This document shows, piece by piece, positions 37,380 through 50,010 of a stretch of 64,000 bases of DNA. A model generated the notes under the pieces. That model saw only the letters and a list, made by a program, of their open reading frames with translations, was not told the origin of the DNA and did not search any database. A program made the position numbers and the translations under genes. Positions within the stretch are counted from its first letter, which is position 1; each line of letters begins with the position of its first letter. The stretch comes from Dromaius novaehollandiae (lineage: Eukaryota > Chordata > Aves > Casuariiformes > Dromaiidae), in NCBI RefSeq assembly GCF_036370855.1, contig NC_088102.1, positions 20,317,001 through 20,381,000 on the forward strand. Reading direction: 5' to 3'.

Positions 37380-37960
37380 TTTGTTTTAGCCTGTTCTTAA
37401 AGTCCTCCTTTAATGGTGGTTCCTCTATCCCCTCGGTGAACCTATTGTAGTACATCTCTATCCTGATTGTGGTTTTCCTAATATCTAGAGTAAATCTCAC
37501 AAATTGTCACTGTTGCAATTACAGTCTCGTCTGCTGCTTCTCTGCAATTACTGCTTGTCCAATCCATCATGGACATGGGAGTTAGTTTATGTCATTTCTG
37601 TCTGCAGCAGCCTGGTTGCACTTTAAGGATGTTGCATTCCCCTCTCGGTCTCTCCTTTGGTTTGAACAACAACAGTTGTTCAGCCTGTAATCGTGGCTTA
37701 TGATTCCTAGGCGGCTGACCTCTTCTGTTCCTCCCATCCAGCCTGTCCCTCATAGGTCCATGTCCTCCCTGGAATGTGCTGCAGATGTGACTTCACCAGT
37801 GCTGAACCAAAGGCAGCATTACCTCATGTGTTTTTAAGGTTACCCAGTAAGAGACTCCGTGTTTTGGGATTGTCAGTACTTAGCAGGGGCCTGGGATGGG
37901 CACAGACCCATGTGCTAAGGACAGCATTTCCCAGTCCATAGCAGTGATCAGGAACATGTT
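37380..37960 (-). mobile_element. CR1 LINE fragment (ORF2 C-terminus region), minus strand
   Basis: The plus strand carries the antisense CR1 series in order: a CAGTCTCG..GCTTCT segment, GCATTCCCCTCTCGGTCTCT (about 37634-37653), TTGAACAACAACAGTTGTTC followed by AGCCTGTAATCG (about 37661-37692), then ATAGGTCCATGTCCTC and GTGCTGCAGATGTGACTTCA (about 37778-37797). These correspond to the CR1 stretches TCCCCTCTCAGTC, GGCTGAACAA..CTCAGCCTGT and TCCATGTC. The copy is strongly diverged and frame-broken, and the ends are approximate. Confidence 0.65.
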
Positions 37961-40900
37961 TCTACGGTATATTTACCTTCCTACTTTCAGTTCTTCCCTT
38001 CTGCTTTATGACAAGTGTAGTAAACTAAAGGAGACTTTCCTCTGTTAAGAAATCTCTTCTCTTGTGTCTTCTTAATTTTGTAATGATAAAATGCAGCAGC
38101 TCTAGTGGTGATATCACAGCTGTACTAGAAAATTCATTCCAAAATTAATATACTCAAGGGTCCACCAAGTGAAACAAACTTATTTTAATGGATGAATTGT
38201 GATACACTGTAGAAAAAGGAGTTCAGGATGTTTAGCGAAAAGACCAGAGGTATGCATACAAGTCAATATGGGATAAAATTATGTTATAACATCTTAACTT
38301 TTGCTCCTTCCAGGAAGTAAATTATGTAATTCTAACTGGAAGTGAAATACAAGTAAGTATTCATATGCAGAAAGACAAAACAAACCAAAGAATGAGACAC
38401 AAGTATGTAGAAGTACGTCATTTATTACCAATATCCTGAACCTAGTCAAGCTGTGTTATGCTGGTGAGTAGCTCCAGATTTGATCAAACAATTTTAACTT
38501 CTAAGTGAAAGCAAAGGTACATTTTGACAAGAGAAATCTGAAAAAGGGAAAATAAACAGAACAGAAAGAGACAAGGTATGCTGTTTAATCATAAGTAAAA
38601 TGTTGGCTGGTGACCAGAAGTCTTTGTGAGAAGAAAAGTTGTGGACAAATTGAAACAAAGACATAAAGGGGAAAAAGTAAAGGAGATCTTGACAAGAGGG
38701 GAGTGACCTCCAAGTTCCAGGTACTTTTCCAGCTTCTCTAGTGCATGCTGAAGGGGATCTGACAAACACTTTTCTCCCCAGATTTGTTGCTATGTGTTGT
38801 AGGAAATGAATGCAATAAAATCCAGTGAGAGACCTTACGGAAGGGAAAGGTGACTATTTTAAACAGAAGTAATTTCAGTCCCTCATGCTCTGGTTTCTCA
38901 TGAGTGCGCACATGTGCATATCTTATGTATGTTCATATCCACGTGCTCACAAGCATCAGATGCCCACGCCCAGGAGCACGAGGACAGAGGTGCCAGCCAT
39001 TGAGCCCTCACTACATCTCTGCAGTTTCTCTACAAATGCAAATGACAAACTGCTTTTCAGATGTGTTGGTCCCTTTAGGAGTGAAGAAGTAACCATGGTA
39101 ATCCTTTGGTCTCAAATCTTGCTCACTCCATCCTCCGAGGATGTAAAAAGCAAGGTTGCTCCCCTTTGTCTTTGTTTCCCCACTTTAATTCCTCTCCCTT
39201 CTGGGACAAGGGGACGAATGGCATGAGTGATGTAAGGCATCCTGGTTCCCACCTTCCCATTACTCAAGTACAAGACCTACTGGTGGATCATCAGTGATGG
39301 AGCCAGCCCTATTGGAGAGTGGATGGGCTGGTCTTCATGTGGGCACGCTTCTCAGTGTCTGCAGTCTGACAGCTGTCAGTCGCCTCCTGGGTTGTCATTA
39401 TCAATACAGGGTAGTTTTTTAACATTTGCTCCACTGCTTCTTGTGGTGCTTTGACATGCAGGCATTTCCAGTTACACCTCAGCCAGACTAACCTTAATAC
39501 ATCGGTCACAAATTTCTACATAGCTAATAGCCAGGAGCTAAGTCCTTGTGACTTCAGATCTCTCTCCAGACTCTCTGAAGCCCCAAAATGTGCGGAGAAG
39601 AGCTTCCTGGGGCACCCTCGTCGCACCTGCCATGTCCCAGCGTGGAGGTGCTTGGAGCTGCCATGGCACTCTCATAACTGGATAAGACCAGAAAATAAAG
39701 GTATATGCTTATTTTATGCAGGTAAAATAAGGGCTGAAAACATAGATTTGCAATAATGAAAGCTGTTACTGAAGAAGAGATCTATAAGAAAGAAAAACAC
39801 CATTCTGATTTTTACTTATCTGTCAAGATCTTCCTGAGTTGCTTCATCCTTTCCTAGCCTGGGAGATTTGCCTCCCTGCCACCCTGATGGATGCAGTTTT
39901 CCCCTGCCTGCTGTTGACGACACCTATCCCACGCTGGGAAGCAAAGCGCCCTCCCTCCCTCCCTTGGAGCCCAGCTACTCTGTGCGTTTCTTCCTCATTG
40001 CCTGGCTTCTCATGTCAAAGATACTGTGGTAAAACTTCATAAATTGTATCCCTTAGAAAAAAGACATTTAACAATCACCTTACTAGAGTCAGACTATCCA
40101 TGTTAGGCTGAGCTTTTCTTAAAGATCAGAAATGATGCATCGATTAAGATTCATCCCCCTACACCCACAAAGTTAATTTTGGGGTGACACCCTTAGGCAG
40201 GTCCTATCAGAGGGAGAAGGATAATACACTTTCAAAGTTGCAGCTGCGGTATTAGGTCCAAAATCTAAATCCGTATACCAGCTGTTATAACCCAGTGAAA
40301 GAAGGAGTGGGAGTCTGGCAAATTATTTTTGTGGGTTTTCATATAGCTACTCATAACTGTGAAATTAAATGAATGCATGTGTACGTGCGTACAGCTGGAT
40401 TTATAGACTCTCTGTAAAACGTGAGCATTGCAGGCCCTGCTGAGGCGGCGCAGGAGCTAGGATCACTTCGCCTACCTACGTAGCTGGTCTTCAGCTCTCG
40501 TGTGATCGGATGTGCCTGGCATGCTCGAGGGACTCGCCTCGGGCTCAAATGCAGCCGTTACTCAGGGCAGCTGCGAAACGTGGGGACCCTGCAGCCCCAC
40601 AAGGCAGGAGGCAAGTGAATACTGCAAAAACACATTGCCTTGGGCAAGTGTCACCCCCTGCCCCATGGCAGCACCCCCAGATGCTGCACCCCGAGAAGCT
40701 GCAGGGTACCAGTGCTGGCTACAGCAGGCAGCCCTGCTTAATCTTGATGTTTTTTCTCATATTTTCTTCAGATGTTTTGGCTAAATCTCTAGCCACAACA
40801 AGTTAATGTAGCTGTGCTCACTTCAGCAGAGCTGTGTGCCTTTAGAGGGACTGGGGATATAGTGATCAGTCAATGGAAATGAAATGTTGTCTTCAGCTGC

Positions 40901-41856
40901 TGGTATGTTATTCAAGTTGCAGGACAGCGTGTACCTGGCAGTATGCACAACAGGCAAAATGAACTATAAGTAAGGCAAAATGCTCATTATCCGGGGTGGT
41001 GGAGAAGGAAAGCAGAGATTCAGATGGTGGAAAATACCCGGCGTGGCCAGGGCGGGCTGCGGGGAAGGCAGTGCTGAGATGTTTCGGTTTCTTGGCAGAT
41101 GCCAGTGTGGGCCCGGGGGGCTCATCTGCAGTGGGTGCTCTGTGCTGCCTCCAGTGCAACCCGAAACCCGGCCCTGCTCAGCACCCGCACCAAGACCCCT
41201 CAAAGCAGGTGGTCGCTCCGTGAGGGCCCCGGCCCCGCTCCGGGGACGCAAGTGCTGCCGTCTTACAGCAAGGTTTTTGCTACTAGCCTTTGCTTTTAGA
41301 GATAAACTCTGTTTCTATTGCTCAAAGTTATCTACATCTTTCTGCGTGACATTCTCATCCTCTGCCGCACCGGCAACGACCCCTAAATTTGTGACACCAG
41401 ATCGTGCTGTTAATACACATTTGATTTTCGTGAGGCTGTCTCCAATGTGCTTGCTGCGGGAGAGCAGCTCATGGAGCAGGCCCTCGCCCGCGCAGGACGC
41501 CCACTCAGCGCAGCCCTGCCTTTTGCAGTGGACCTGTTGCTGCCTGCTGCATGCTTGTGTGGCAAAATGCACACGCTGATTTAAATGCTAATTTCCCATG
41601 TGACTCTATTGCAAATGCTTTGCCAAAGTCCACTTAGTTGTAATTTTGTCTTTTCCTCCTCTAGAAAAATGTTATCTCAGAGATAAACATGAGATTAGTC
41701 TAGCACTAAACCTCTGGTAACATCATGATACTTTTTTTCCCCTCCATTTGCTTTCATGTCTTCAACTTTTATTTTATTCAAAATTAAATTATTCAGTTGT
41801 CCTGATGAATTACACAGAATTGAGCTCAGCCAAAAGGACATACCATGCCCAGATCA
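37961..41856. other. Intergenic DNA, no gene seen
   Basis: Mixed composition. Frames at 38885-39226, 39451-39756 and 40980-41579 (199 codons) have no recognisable domains and overlap frames on the other strand. The last lies in a GC-rich patch (40980-41240) with moderate CpG. Confidence 0.5.
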
Positions 41857-41923
41857 CTTATCCCTTTCTTTATGTAGGCGATAGCTTCGCATATCCCTTT
41901 GCTTATCCCTTTCTTTATGTAGG
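41857..41923. repeat. Tandem duplication, 45-bp period
   Basis: CTTATCCCTTTCTTTATGTA begins at 41857 and again at 41902. Because 45 is a multiple of three, the surrounding 161-codon frame (41748-42233) shows a repeated YPFLYVG, but that frame is otherwise unremarkable. Confidence 0.9.
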
Positions 41924-44900
41924 TGCTAGCTTTTTGGATAAATTTATTGGCTCTCCTGTCTTTCAGCATCAGGGACAGCAACTGTCCTCTCGTTCCCTCC
42001 ATCCCAACTTGACACGCTCAGTTCCACCGCTGCTTTCTTACCTTGGTTCCTGTTATCCATCCTGCCCTCCCCCACCAAATTCAATACCACTGTTATTAGA
42101 GAAAACCAGAGTAAAGGACTCATTTAGATTTGGGGCCACACTTGAGTTATCTTTGATCTTTGCATCATCCCCACTTCAGAGCAGTTCTTTTCCCCCCCCC
42201 CCCCACTTGTGTTCCTTTTATTTATATAGCTGAAGAGGCATTTGTTATTTTAATTTCCTTCGCAATGCTTCACTTCCAGCAGCTTTCACTGCATTTCTGT
42301 GCTCCCTGGCCTCTCAGTTAGTTCTCGTTGCTGATCTGCCTCTTTCCCGTGTCTTGCTCCGTCCCTTAGCGCGAGGGCGACTAGCTTTGCTTGGCTTTGC
42401 AGGGGCCGGCGGCACAGGGCCCCTTCCTGGCGTCGAGGGGCGCACCCCAGCACGGGGTCGAAGCCGGCCCCGTCTCTTCCCTCCGGAGACGCGGCAGCGG
42501 GATCGGCCTCCCTGTGAGGAAGGGGGAGACGGAGAAAACCCGCAGCTCGATGGTGTCTCGGAGGCTTTTGCCAGGATATATATAGGACAATCTCGATATT
42601 TCAGGACTGCTCTGGCAACCCCGAGCGTCTGATCTCCCTTATGAGTAATAGCCATTTTGAAGTGATTGTTCATCCTGTTAGATCTGAAGCTTTTCACTAC
42701 AAGTTGTCTTTTTCCCCCAACTTGCTGGAAGGTTTCTTTGATCTAAATGTCAAGCCATTTCTAAATTGATGTCCCCGAGTTATTTGGTCAAGATTTTTTC
42801 ACTAGTTTTTTCCTGGTATTTAGTTCAATATATAGTAACAGATCTATTTTTATTTATTCTTTGATTTAATTTTATCTGAATGAGCCGGTGCCGGCTCCTT
42901 GCCAATTCTTGCCTATGATTAGCTCCTGCACAATGTGTTCCCTGCTCTCCAAAACCAGGGCTTTGCTGTGGCTCTACCTGTCGATTCAGTGACTCTGAGG
43001 AAATCTGCCTGTCCCAGGCCATGAGCAGCTAGGCCTTTACATCGCTAGTGTTTCGGGAGTATATCCGTATTTGTTTGGCAGGCTAGGCATGGGAAGTGGT
43101 ATTTCTGTGAGAGAGTTACAGAGAGCTAACCTTTTCTCAGGCTGCTCCTGGGGGACAATTTTTACTATCTTTCTTCAGAATTATTTTAACTTGAGCAGGT
43201 TGTCATCTATTTATGCTGCCTTTTCTCTTTCTTTTATAAACTACTACATCATGGCATGGCAACATTAATCTGCCACCATAATCTTTATTTGCATCTTCCT
43301 GAACTGCACGTACCTTTCAAAGATCTGCAAAACACGAGGAAATTGAGTGCCCTTTAGGATGGTGCTGTGCTTATGCCTATGAAGTCCTTTATTCAGTGCT
43401 AGTAAACATTAAGTAATCATTTCTCTAACTTTTCTTAACCTTACTCTCTGCCTTAAACTGATAGTGAACTCATGCAGAGTTTGTCACATCCTGTCTCCTC
43501 CTCCTCGCACTGAACTGTTTTGCAAGACCCAAGCAGCACCAACAATGCTAACCATTTCTCTCTCTCCCTCTCTTTCTTTTTTTTTTTTAATTATTATTTT
43601 TTATGAAGGCTTGGTTTGCAGATGCAAAAAATGCAGTAAAATATTCCCTCGGAAACCTGTTTACCTGGTATGAGGAACAGGTATTTCAGGGCCTTTTCTG
43701 GGAGTACCTGAGCTGTACAAATACTGCGCTGATGCTTCCTGCCCCTGCTGAGGGAAGCGGTGCTCTCGGCACGTTTACCACGTATCGTGCCCATCTGCGG
43801 CGTGCCGGAGAGACCGGCCTCCTTGCTTTTCCCCGTCCTTTCTTGTGTATTCCGCTCTCCGTCTCCTATGAATAACTCAAACCTAGCCTAATCATGACAA
43901 ATACGCAAAGAACTAATTTGCAGTTCATAAGATGAATTGAATTGAGTTGAAAAAGGAAGGCATTGATGCCACTAACTTGTTTTGATATGTATATGTTTAG
44001 ACACATTTTTCAGCTCAACAACTTACTTAGCCCAGATATTCTCCGGTTATTATCTTTGCCTTTTCTAAGGATCAAATACATTTGCGAGTAACCACGAGCA
44101 ACCCAATAAAAGAAGACTTTTACCACATTAGCACTTGAAATGGTTGTCTGATTTCCACTGGATGCCTGATGCCAGGCAGACCCTCAGCAGTGTTTTTCTT
44201 ACCTTCAGATCACCCTATTTATGCAATCTTTATGATTTACCATGTCACAGAGAAGACGCCACTACAGTTGCTGCAAGTAGGAGGGATGCTGCTTTAGGTA
44301 ACCAGGTTTCCTAGTGCTATTAGCCATATGTATCGCAGATAAATTGTTTTCCTCATGTTATGAAGTCAAAGTAAACTTTCTAAAACAATAACAGTACAAA
44401 TATCGGTATCTTAAATCTCCTATTAAGTTCCATTTTCCTGCAGCTCCTCCAGCGGAGAGGGGCGGCTGGGTTGAACAGCTCAAGGAAGCAATGTTTCTAA
44501 CATCCTAATGCAAAAAGTGCAGGACCATATTGTGGAAACAAAGCTCATGTGCCACGAAGAGAGGAATGTTTTATTGAATCAAGAACTTGATGCCAATCAC
44601 ATGCTTTTCAGTTGCAAAAAGCCTGTTGTTTACATCACCAGCACATTTTATACCAGTTCTTTCCTGATTTACTGTGATTCCCATTGATAGCTTTCTAGTC
44701 TATGACACTGCTATCACAAACAATAATTTATAACAGCTTCAGCTCTGCTCTTTCAATGCTGGTTTTCAAGGACTGGAGCCAGGACCTATTCACCACAAGT
44801 AAATCTGGGAGGAAGTTCACTTACCATGTATATTAATTGATGTTTATATATTACGGTTTATTTTGTTAAGCTGGGAGTTAATTCAGAGCACTCCAAACGG

Positions 44901-47900
44901 TGCTCTGCGGGGGGAAAAGAATCAGCAGCCATGTGCGCAATTCATTTCAGAGATAAACCTGGTTCCATTCATTCTCTTTTATGGCGTAACCTGAAAACAA
45001 GCTTTAGTAAATGCGGCAGAAAGAAGAGTTCATAAGCCAGCGACAAGTGGTGCTTCTCTGTTCTCTATAATTATGCAATAAAGAGAAGATGTTCAGCTTC
45101 GCCTCCAAGTCCTTCCCTGGCATTGCTCTTTCTATGCAACAGAGTTAACCTCTTCACTTTGCTACTTTCTTTTTATTCAGACTGATCATTTCCCTGTGGA
45201 GATGCTAGTGGAAGTGATTGAGACTAAGGGATATAGCATCATCTTGATGCTGAAAAGCATTCACGCGAATCGAGTGCACGACTCCCCAGCAGAATGGGAT
45301 GAAAAATACCCAGTAGAATCATATTTTTCTTAGTCTGTAAGAAAACCAGGAATAGCCGGGCCATTAGTGATGGCTCACATGCTTGTATTTTTCCTGTTAC
45401 AGCATATAGAGATGTTGGGTTGTTTGATATTTTGCTAATACAAAGCCTGCCACTTGTGATCCTTGCCAGATTTCGTTTTTTTGAAGTTGTTATCTCAAGG
45501 GGTGCCTCTCCTTTGAAAAGCATAATAGAAGTAACAACACGGTAGACTGGTAGACACTGGCAAATAAAACTCCTTTTTTCTGGCATCAGCTCTCCCCTCC
45601 GTGCAAGTATAACCCCGAACGCCCCAGGGAGGTGGGCTGCGTGCGAGTGGCTGGCGCTGCTGCGCCTCTGCGCCTTTGGGGCACCAGCTGCCTGCAGCCC
45701 TTGCCGCGGAGTTTTGCTCTCCAAACAGCATTGTAGGTGGTGTTTTCCTAGTGCTCTTTAAGGAGCGGTGTGGAAATGCAGCTATGCAGCCTTGGTTTCT
45801 GTTCCTGTTCTTTAAGGCACCGACCATCATGTCTCGTTCTCTCCCCCAGCTGCTCCACAAAGCTGTGTCCATCCTGGATCAGTGCAAAAACTCTGTGTTT
45901 GCACAAAACGAGGCACAAAACAAGCAAGCTCTCAGTCTGGCTATTGCCCTCCTCTGCCCAAATCTAGCTGTCTGCCCAGCCGCAGCCAGAGGCTCGATCC
46001 CAAACCACCACCCTCCCCAGCCCCTGTCTGGTCCAGGTCCCCTTAGCAAGCGGTGGAGAAGCTGCATCCCCCAAGCCCAAGCGATGGCAGTGCTGGGTGC
46101 ATCACCTCATCGGCCCATGCACAGAGCACAGCCCCTCTCCTCGCCACGGCTTTACCGTGGGCTTTTCGGAGAGGCCCCTGTCTCCTGCTGCTTTCTGGAG
46201 CTGGTGCTTGTCAGCTTTTCTTACCCAGTGGACACACAAGCCTGGCGGAGATCTCTTACAATTTGTGTGCGTGATATGTTAGATAAGCCTTAAATAGATT
46301 GCACCTGCTTCAACAAGTAGATTGGAAGTATAGTGTACACATACACGCAGCAGTGAAGAAACCCCCTTATTTCATTATGTTAGATGTTAGCTATAGTATA
46401 AGGATAGCGTGAGTCGCGTTCCTCCTTTGTCTATACCCAGATTTCATCCCTGAAGCCAGTAGGAGCTGGACTTTTACAATTAAGAGAATAATTCGACCCA
46501 TTTAGGTGTGACAGAGCAGACTTCAGTGCCCTGCACAGGTTAAAGAGGGAGCAGAACAGTGCCCATTGTATTTACTATGATGTTTGTTTTGGGAGCTAAA
46601 TTATTCCTACTAATTCTGTTAGCAGTGTAATACACTGTCTCAGTAATGGAAAGCATATGAAAGCAAGCAGATGGTAAAAGCAGAAAAAAACAAGCATGTC
46701 CTGATAACGTAGTAAGCAAGTTCATTTTTTTGGCATTAGGCTTTCATAACCAAGGCATGGTGATAACAAGTACAGGCACATTTTTAGAGAGCAGTTCATC
46801 AAAAAATATAGCCAGTTTCATTGCAAAGCAATGGAAGATTACTTTTTGAGACTTCCATATAGATAAAAGCTAGATGTGAATGTTGTTGAATTAGACCCAT
46901 CATTTATTATTGCTAGCAGATGAGTGACAGAACAGATACTGGTCAGAGCGATTCCATCACCACTGCTGCGATCTCTCATTTCGTTACAAACGTGCCGTCT
47001 TCCACCCATTGATTTGCAAATATGCAGCCACCCTGCATTCCCGAAATACTGCAGACACTCAGACAGAGGTTGCTCTCACAGTGGGTGCTATTGGAAGTCC
47101 AAAATATTTTATTTTGCTTTTTAAGTATTCAGCCTCTGGTTTGCAGTTTTGGAGTTCAAGGCTGCTGCCTGTTGGATATTTGTACGTGTATCTGCAGCAC
47201 GTGCAGGTCCCAGCATGATGCTGACGGCTCCGGGATCCCCGCACCCTTTAAGAGCAGAAGGCAGAATGTGGTCAGATTTGTTCAGCAAGTTGGAGAAAAC
47301 TGAGCCCATCTTGGCTCGCTGGCTGAGCAAAAGGCCCTGAAATGCTGTTTTCTGGGGAGAATGCTAACCAGCCAGATGACCTCCAAACTGTATTTTTAAG
47401 CCTCACAGGCTGAAACACGGCAGAAACGAGGCTGGATTTACCACTTGCACGATTTATCACTGTAAGATCCTTCAAAAATGGGGTAAATTCATCTTTGTTA
47501 CGATTTCTGTTTGAAGTTGCATCTGAAACTGAAACTCCTGGAAGCTGAAGAAGGTGCCTGCTGCAGCTCTTTCCATGTGGAATAGCCGAAGCCTGCTCCT
47601 GCCCAGGGCCAGGGAGCTCCTGCCTGCCCAGGGCGTGGGCGGGCGCGAGGGCAGCTTGCAAATGCGCTGCTGCAACCTGGGACCAAATGTCGGTGTGCCA
47701 TAGAGAGGCAAACAGAGATCGAAGCACGCTGATCTCTTCTGTGGGGAAGACGGGTGAAGAGAGACAGCCCTGTCTTTCATCGAAATATGAATTGGGTAAA
47801 ACGTTCTTTCTTCATCATGCAATAATGCAGCATACTAAGTAACACATGGGCTTTTTAAAAATATTTTGTATGCGTCTAGTTCCTTCCTGACTTGAAGAAA

Positions 47901-48106
47901 CAAAGGCAAAAGTTGTCTTTGATTGCTTGTGCCCTCTGAGGAGCCTGTGCTTGCTGCTTCCTGCGGAAAGTTGTCTCCCTTTATCTTTTTTAGTAATGAC
48001 TTGCTGATTTAGCCTCCCCAGAGATAATGTTTTTTCTCCCGTATTTCTCTCGGTATCTCTGGGAAGTGGAGGGTGGCATCGCTCAGGAGATATCATTGAT
48101 GTCCCC
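41924..48106. other. Intergenic DNA, no gene supported
   Basis: A GC-rich patch at 42360-42560 and AT-rich DNA either side. A T/C-rich low-complexity tract sits at 43556-43600. Frames of 125-205 codons at 45239-46293 overlap each other on opposite strands and lack family signatures. No transposon is confidently recognised. Non-coding conserved elements would need alignment to detect. Confidence 0.5.
42192..42204. repeat. C13 run
   Basis: A homopolymer of 13 C following TTTT. Its length may be unstable or mis-called. Confidence 0.9.
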
Positions 48107-48300
48107 GTGTCCTCCGCATTTTATTACCCAGTCAAGGTTTGGCGCAGGGAGGAAATCAAATCAACATGGGCTGGGGTCCCAGGGGTTTTCCCGTGCCCGC
48201 CCGGCCCCGGCAGGCCCCACGCGCCGCCCGGCAGCACCTCCGGCCGTGGGGTGGCCCGCGGCACCCCGAGCTGGCGCGACGTGGGATTTGCTGGCAGAAA
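48107..48300. other. Small GC-rich CpG islet
   Basis: Dense CpG from about 48180 to 48290 (for example CCGCCCGGCAGC) in a region of ordinary composition. Three overlapping frames are open across it, and none is recognisable. Confidence 0.45.
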
Positions 48301-49639
48301 ATCTTTCTTCCTGCTGTTTTGTCATCATATAACCTGTGAAGCTCTCAAGGCAAGAGGCTGAGGTCCCTCTGCAGTGAAATAAGACCTGGATCCCAAATCC
48401 TTTGGACTAAGCTCAAGGAGCCTGTTTTCAGAGCCCAAGCGCTGCTCTTGGTATGTAAATCTCACCCTTCAGTTTTGCTTGATTATCCTGCAGCAAATGG
48501 CTTTAAATGAGGTGTCTGTATATAACTGTTCTTTCTGGTGTGTTTCCCGTAATGAATGAGCTATAACATATGTGTTATGTCTTTACGCACCTCTAAATAA
48601 TGCTGTGAAAACATTAGAAGATTTTTCTAACTAGTGAATCTGCAGCTTTTTGCTGCCGGCACCGCTCCTCCTGCCTGATAAAGCTGGCCTCTAAGGGAGG
48701 TTACCTTTACCTCTGGGGTCAGAGGAAGAACGAACAAAGGTGGGAGTGTGGTATCCGAATATTTTCCGCAGCTAATTCTGGTGGAAACAAGTTGCACACA
48801 GGACTGATGATGTTTTGTCATCAGACTGGGACGTCTGAAGAGGTTCGCTTACGGAGTCACGATACTGTCAAGAGAATTAAGCGTAGGCTGGAAGCGAGGA
48901 CCTGGGACCCCTCGCTCCTCCGCTTCCCCACGCATCCTCCAGCCTTTCATTCGCTTGCTCCCTTGCAGAGGAGCAACGCCGCTGTATTCACAGCCACGCA
49001 CAAGACTTTAATTCCCAGCGAGGGAATTAAGTGCAGAGTAGCGGCTGCGTGCACCTCCCGGCTGCGTGCAGGCATATAATCCGAGCGGTGTCTGTCCGAA
49101 CGATGCCCTGCCGTCACTGGGGGATCAACGTGTTGGCAGTGCCCAAATGACCATGGCCGCTACCGGCTTCGGCACGAGGCGCACCGGCCGAGCAGTGGCC
49201 TGCAAATCGCTGTCTGGCTTTTCCTCAGCACCGAGGGGAGGCCGGGGCAACTTCCCCGTGTCTGACAGCCTGAATCATCCCTGGTAGAAATGGCTTAGCC
49301 CTGGGACTCAGAAAAAAATCTCTCTGAAGAGTAAGATTTTTACCATGTTTCTGGTTTTTACTTGCAGTAAACCAGCCTGCACTAGCTATCAGGCATTTTC
49401 AAGAGTGTCCTTCAGCCACGCTCCCTCGTGTTTCAGTGAGAGGGCTGCGCTACTAATCAGCGCATTGTATTTCCCAGAAATAGGCATTTCCAGGAAAATA
49501 CAGCTGGACCTTTTTGCCCCGTGGTGCTGCTTCCACCGTTGGTTACGGTCACCAGCGCCAGATCCAAGTTATAGTGCCCGCAAGAGCAGCAAAACCATGT
49601 ATACTGAACGAACACTGTAAATTAAAGCACTGAAGTAAG

Positions 49640-50010
49640 GTCCACATGCAGAACCCAAGCCACTTCTCAGGCGGCCCCGAAGGGCCCCGGGGGTACGGTG
49701 GTTCGGGAAGGCACTGCTTCCTGTTTGCACGGGTCCCTGCGCGAAACCCAAATGCAGCTGGAGGTTGGTAGCCAAAACCGGTGGTCGGGAGGTGGAACCT
49801 GGTCCGTTGCTGTCTGACGTGCAGCGGCGGGTGCCGCGTTTCGGCGCGCCCGAGGCTGGGGCGCCCGGGCCGCGGCGGCTCTGTGGGGGGGAAGCAGTGC
49901 TGGTCCCGCCGCGCCGCCGCTCACCGCCGTGCTGGTGTGTGCCTCGGCGTTCCCAAGCGGAAATAAGAGAAAAAGCTGGCCCTCCGCGTTGCAGGTCAGC
50001 CCGCTGCAAG
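49640..50010. other. CpG islet
   Basis: CpG-dense sequence (GCGGCGGGTGCCGCG, CGGCGCGCCCGAG) of about 350 bp. Frames on both strands are open because of composition. It could be a distal regulatory island in the FOXN3 domain, but nothing here identifies a promoter or exon. Confidence 0.45.

Noticed and set aside
40980-41579. 199-codon plus-strand frame
   Set aside because: Overlapped by frames in other phases and on the other strand, with no domain signature. GC-rich patch.
45676-46293. 205-codon plus-strand frame
   Set aside because: Overlapping frames on both strands and no recognisable family. Likely chance.
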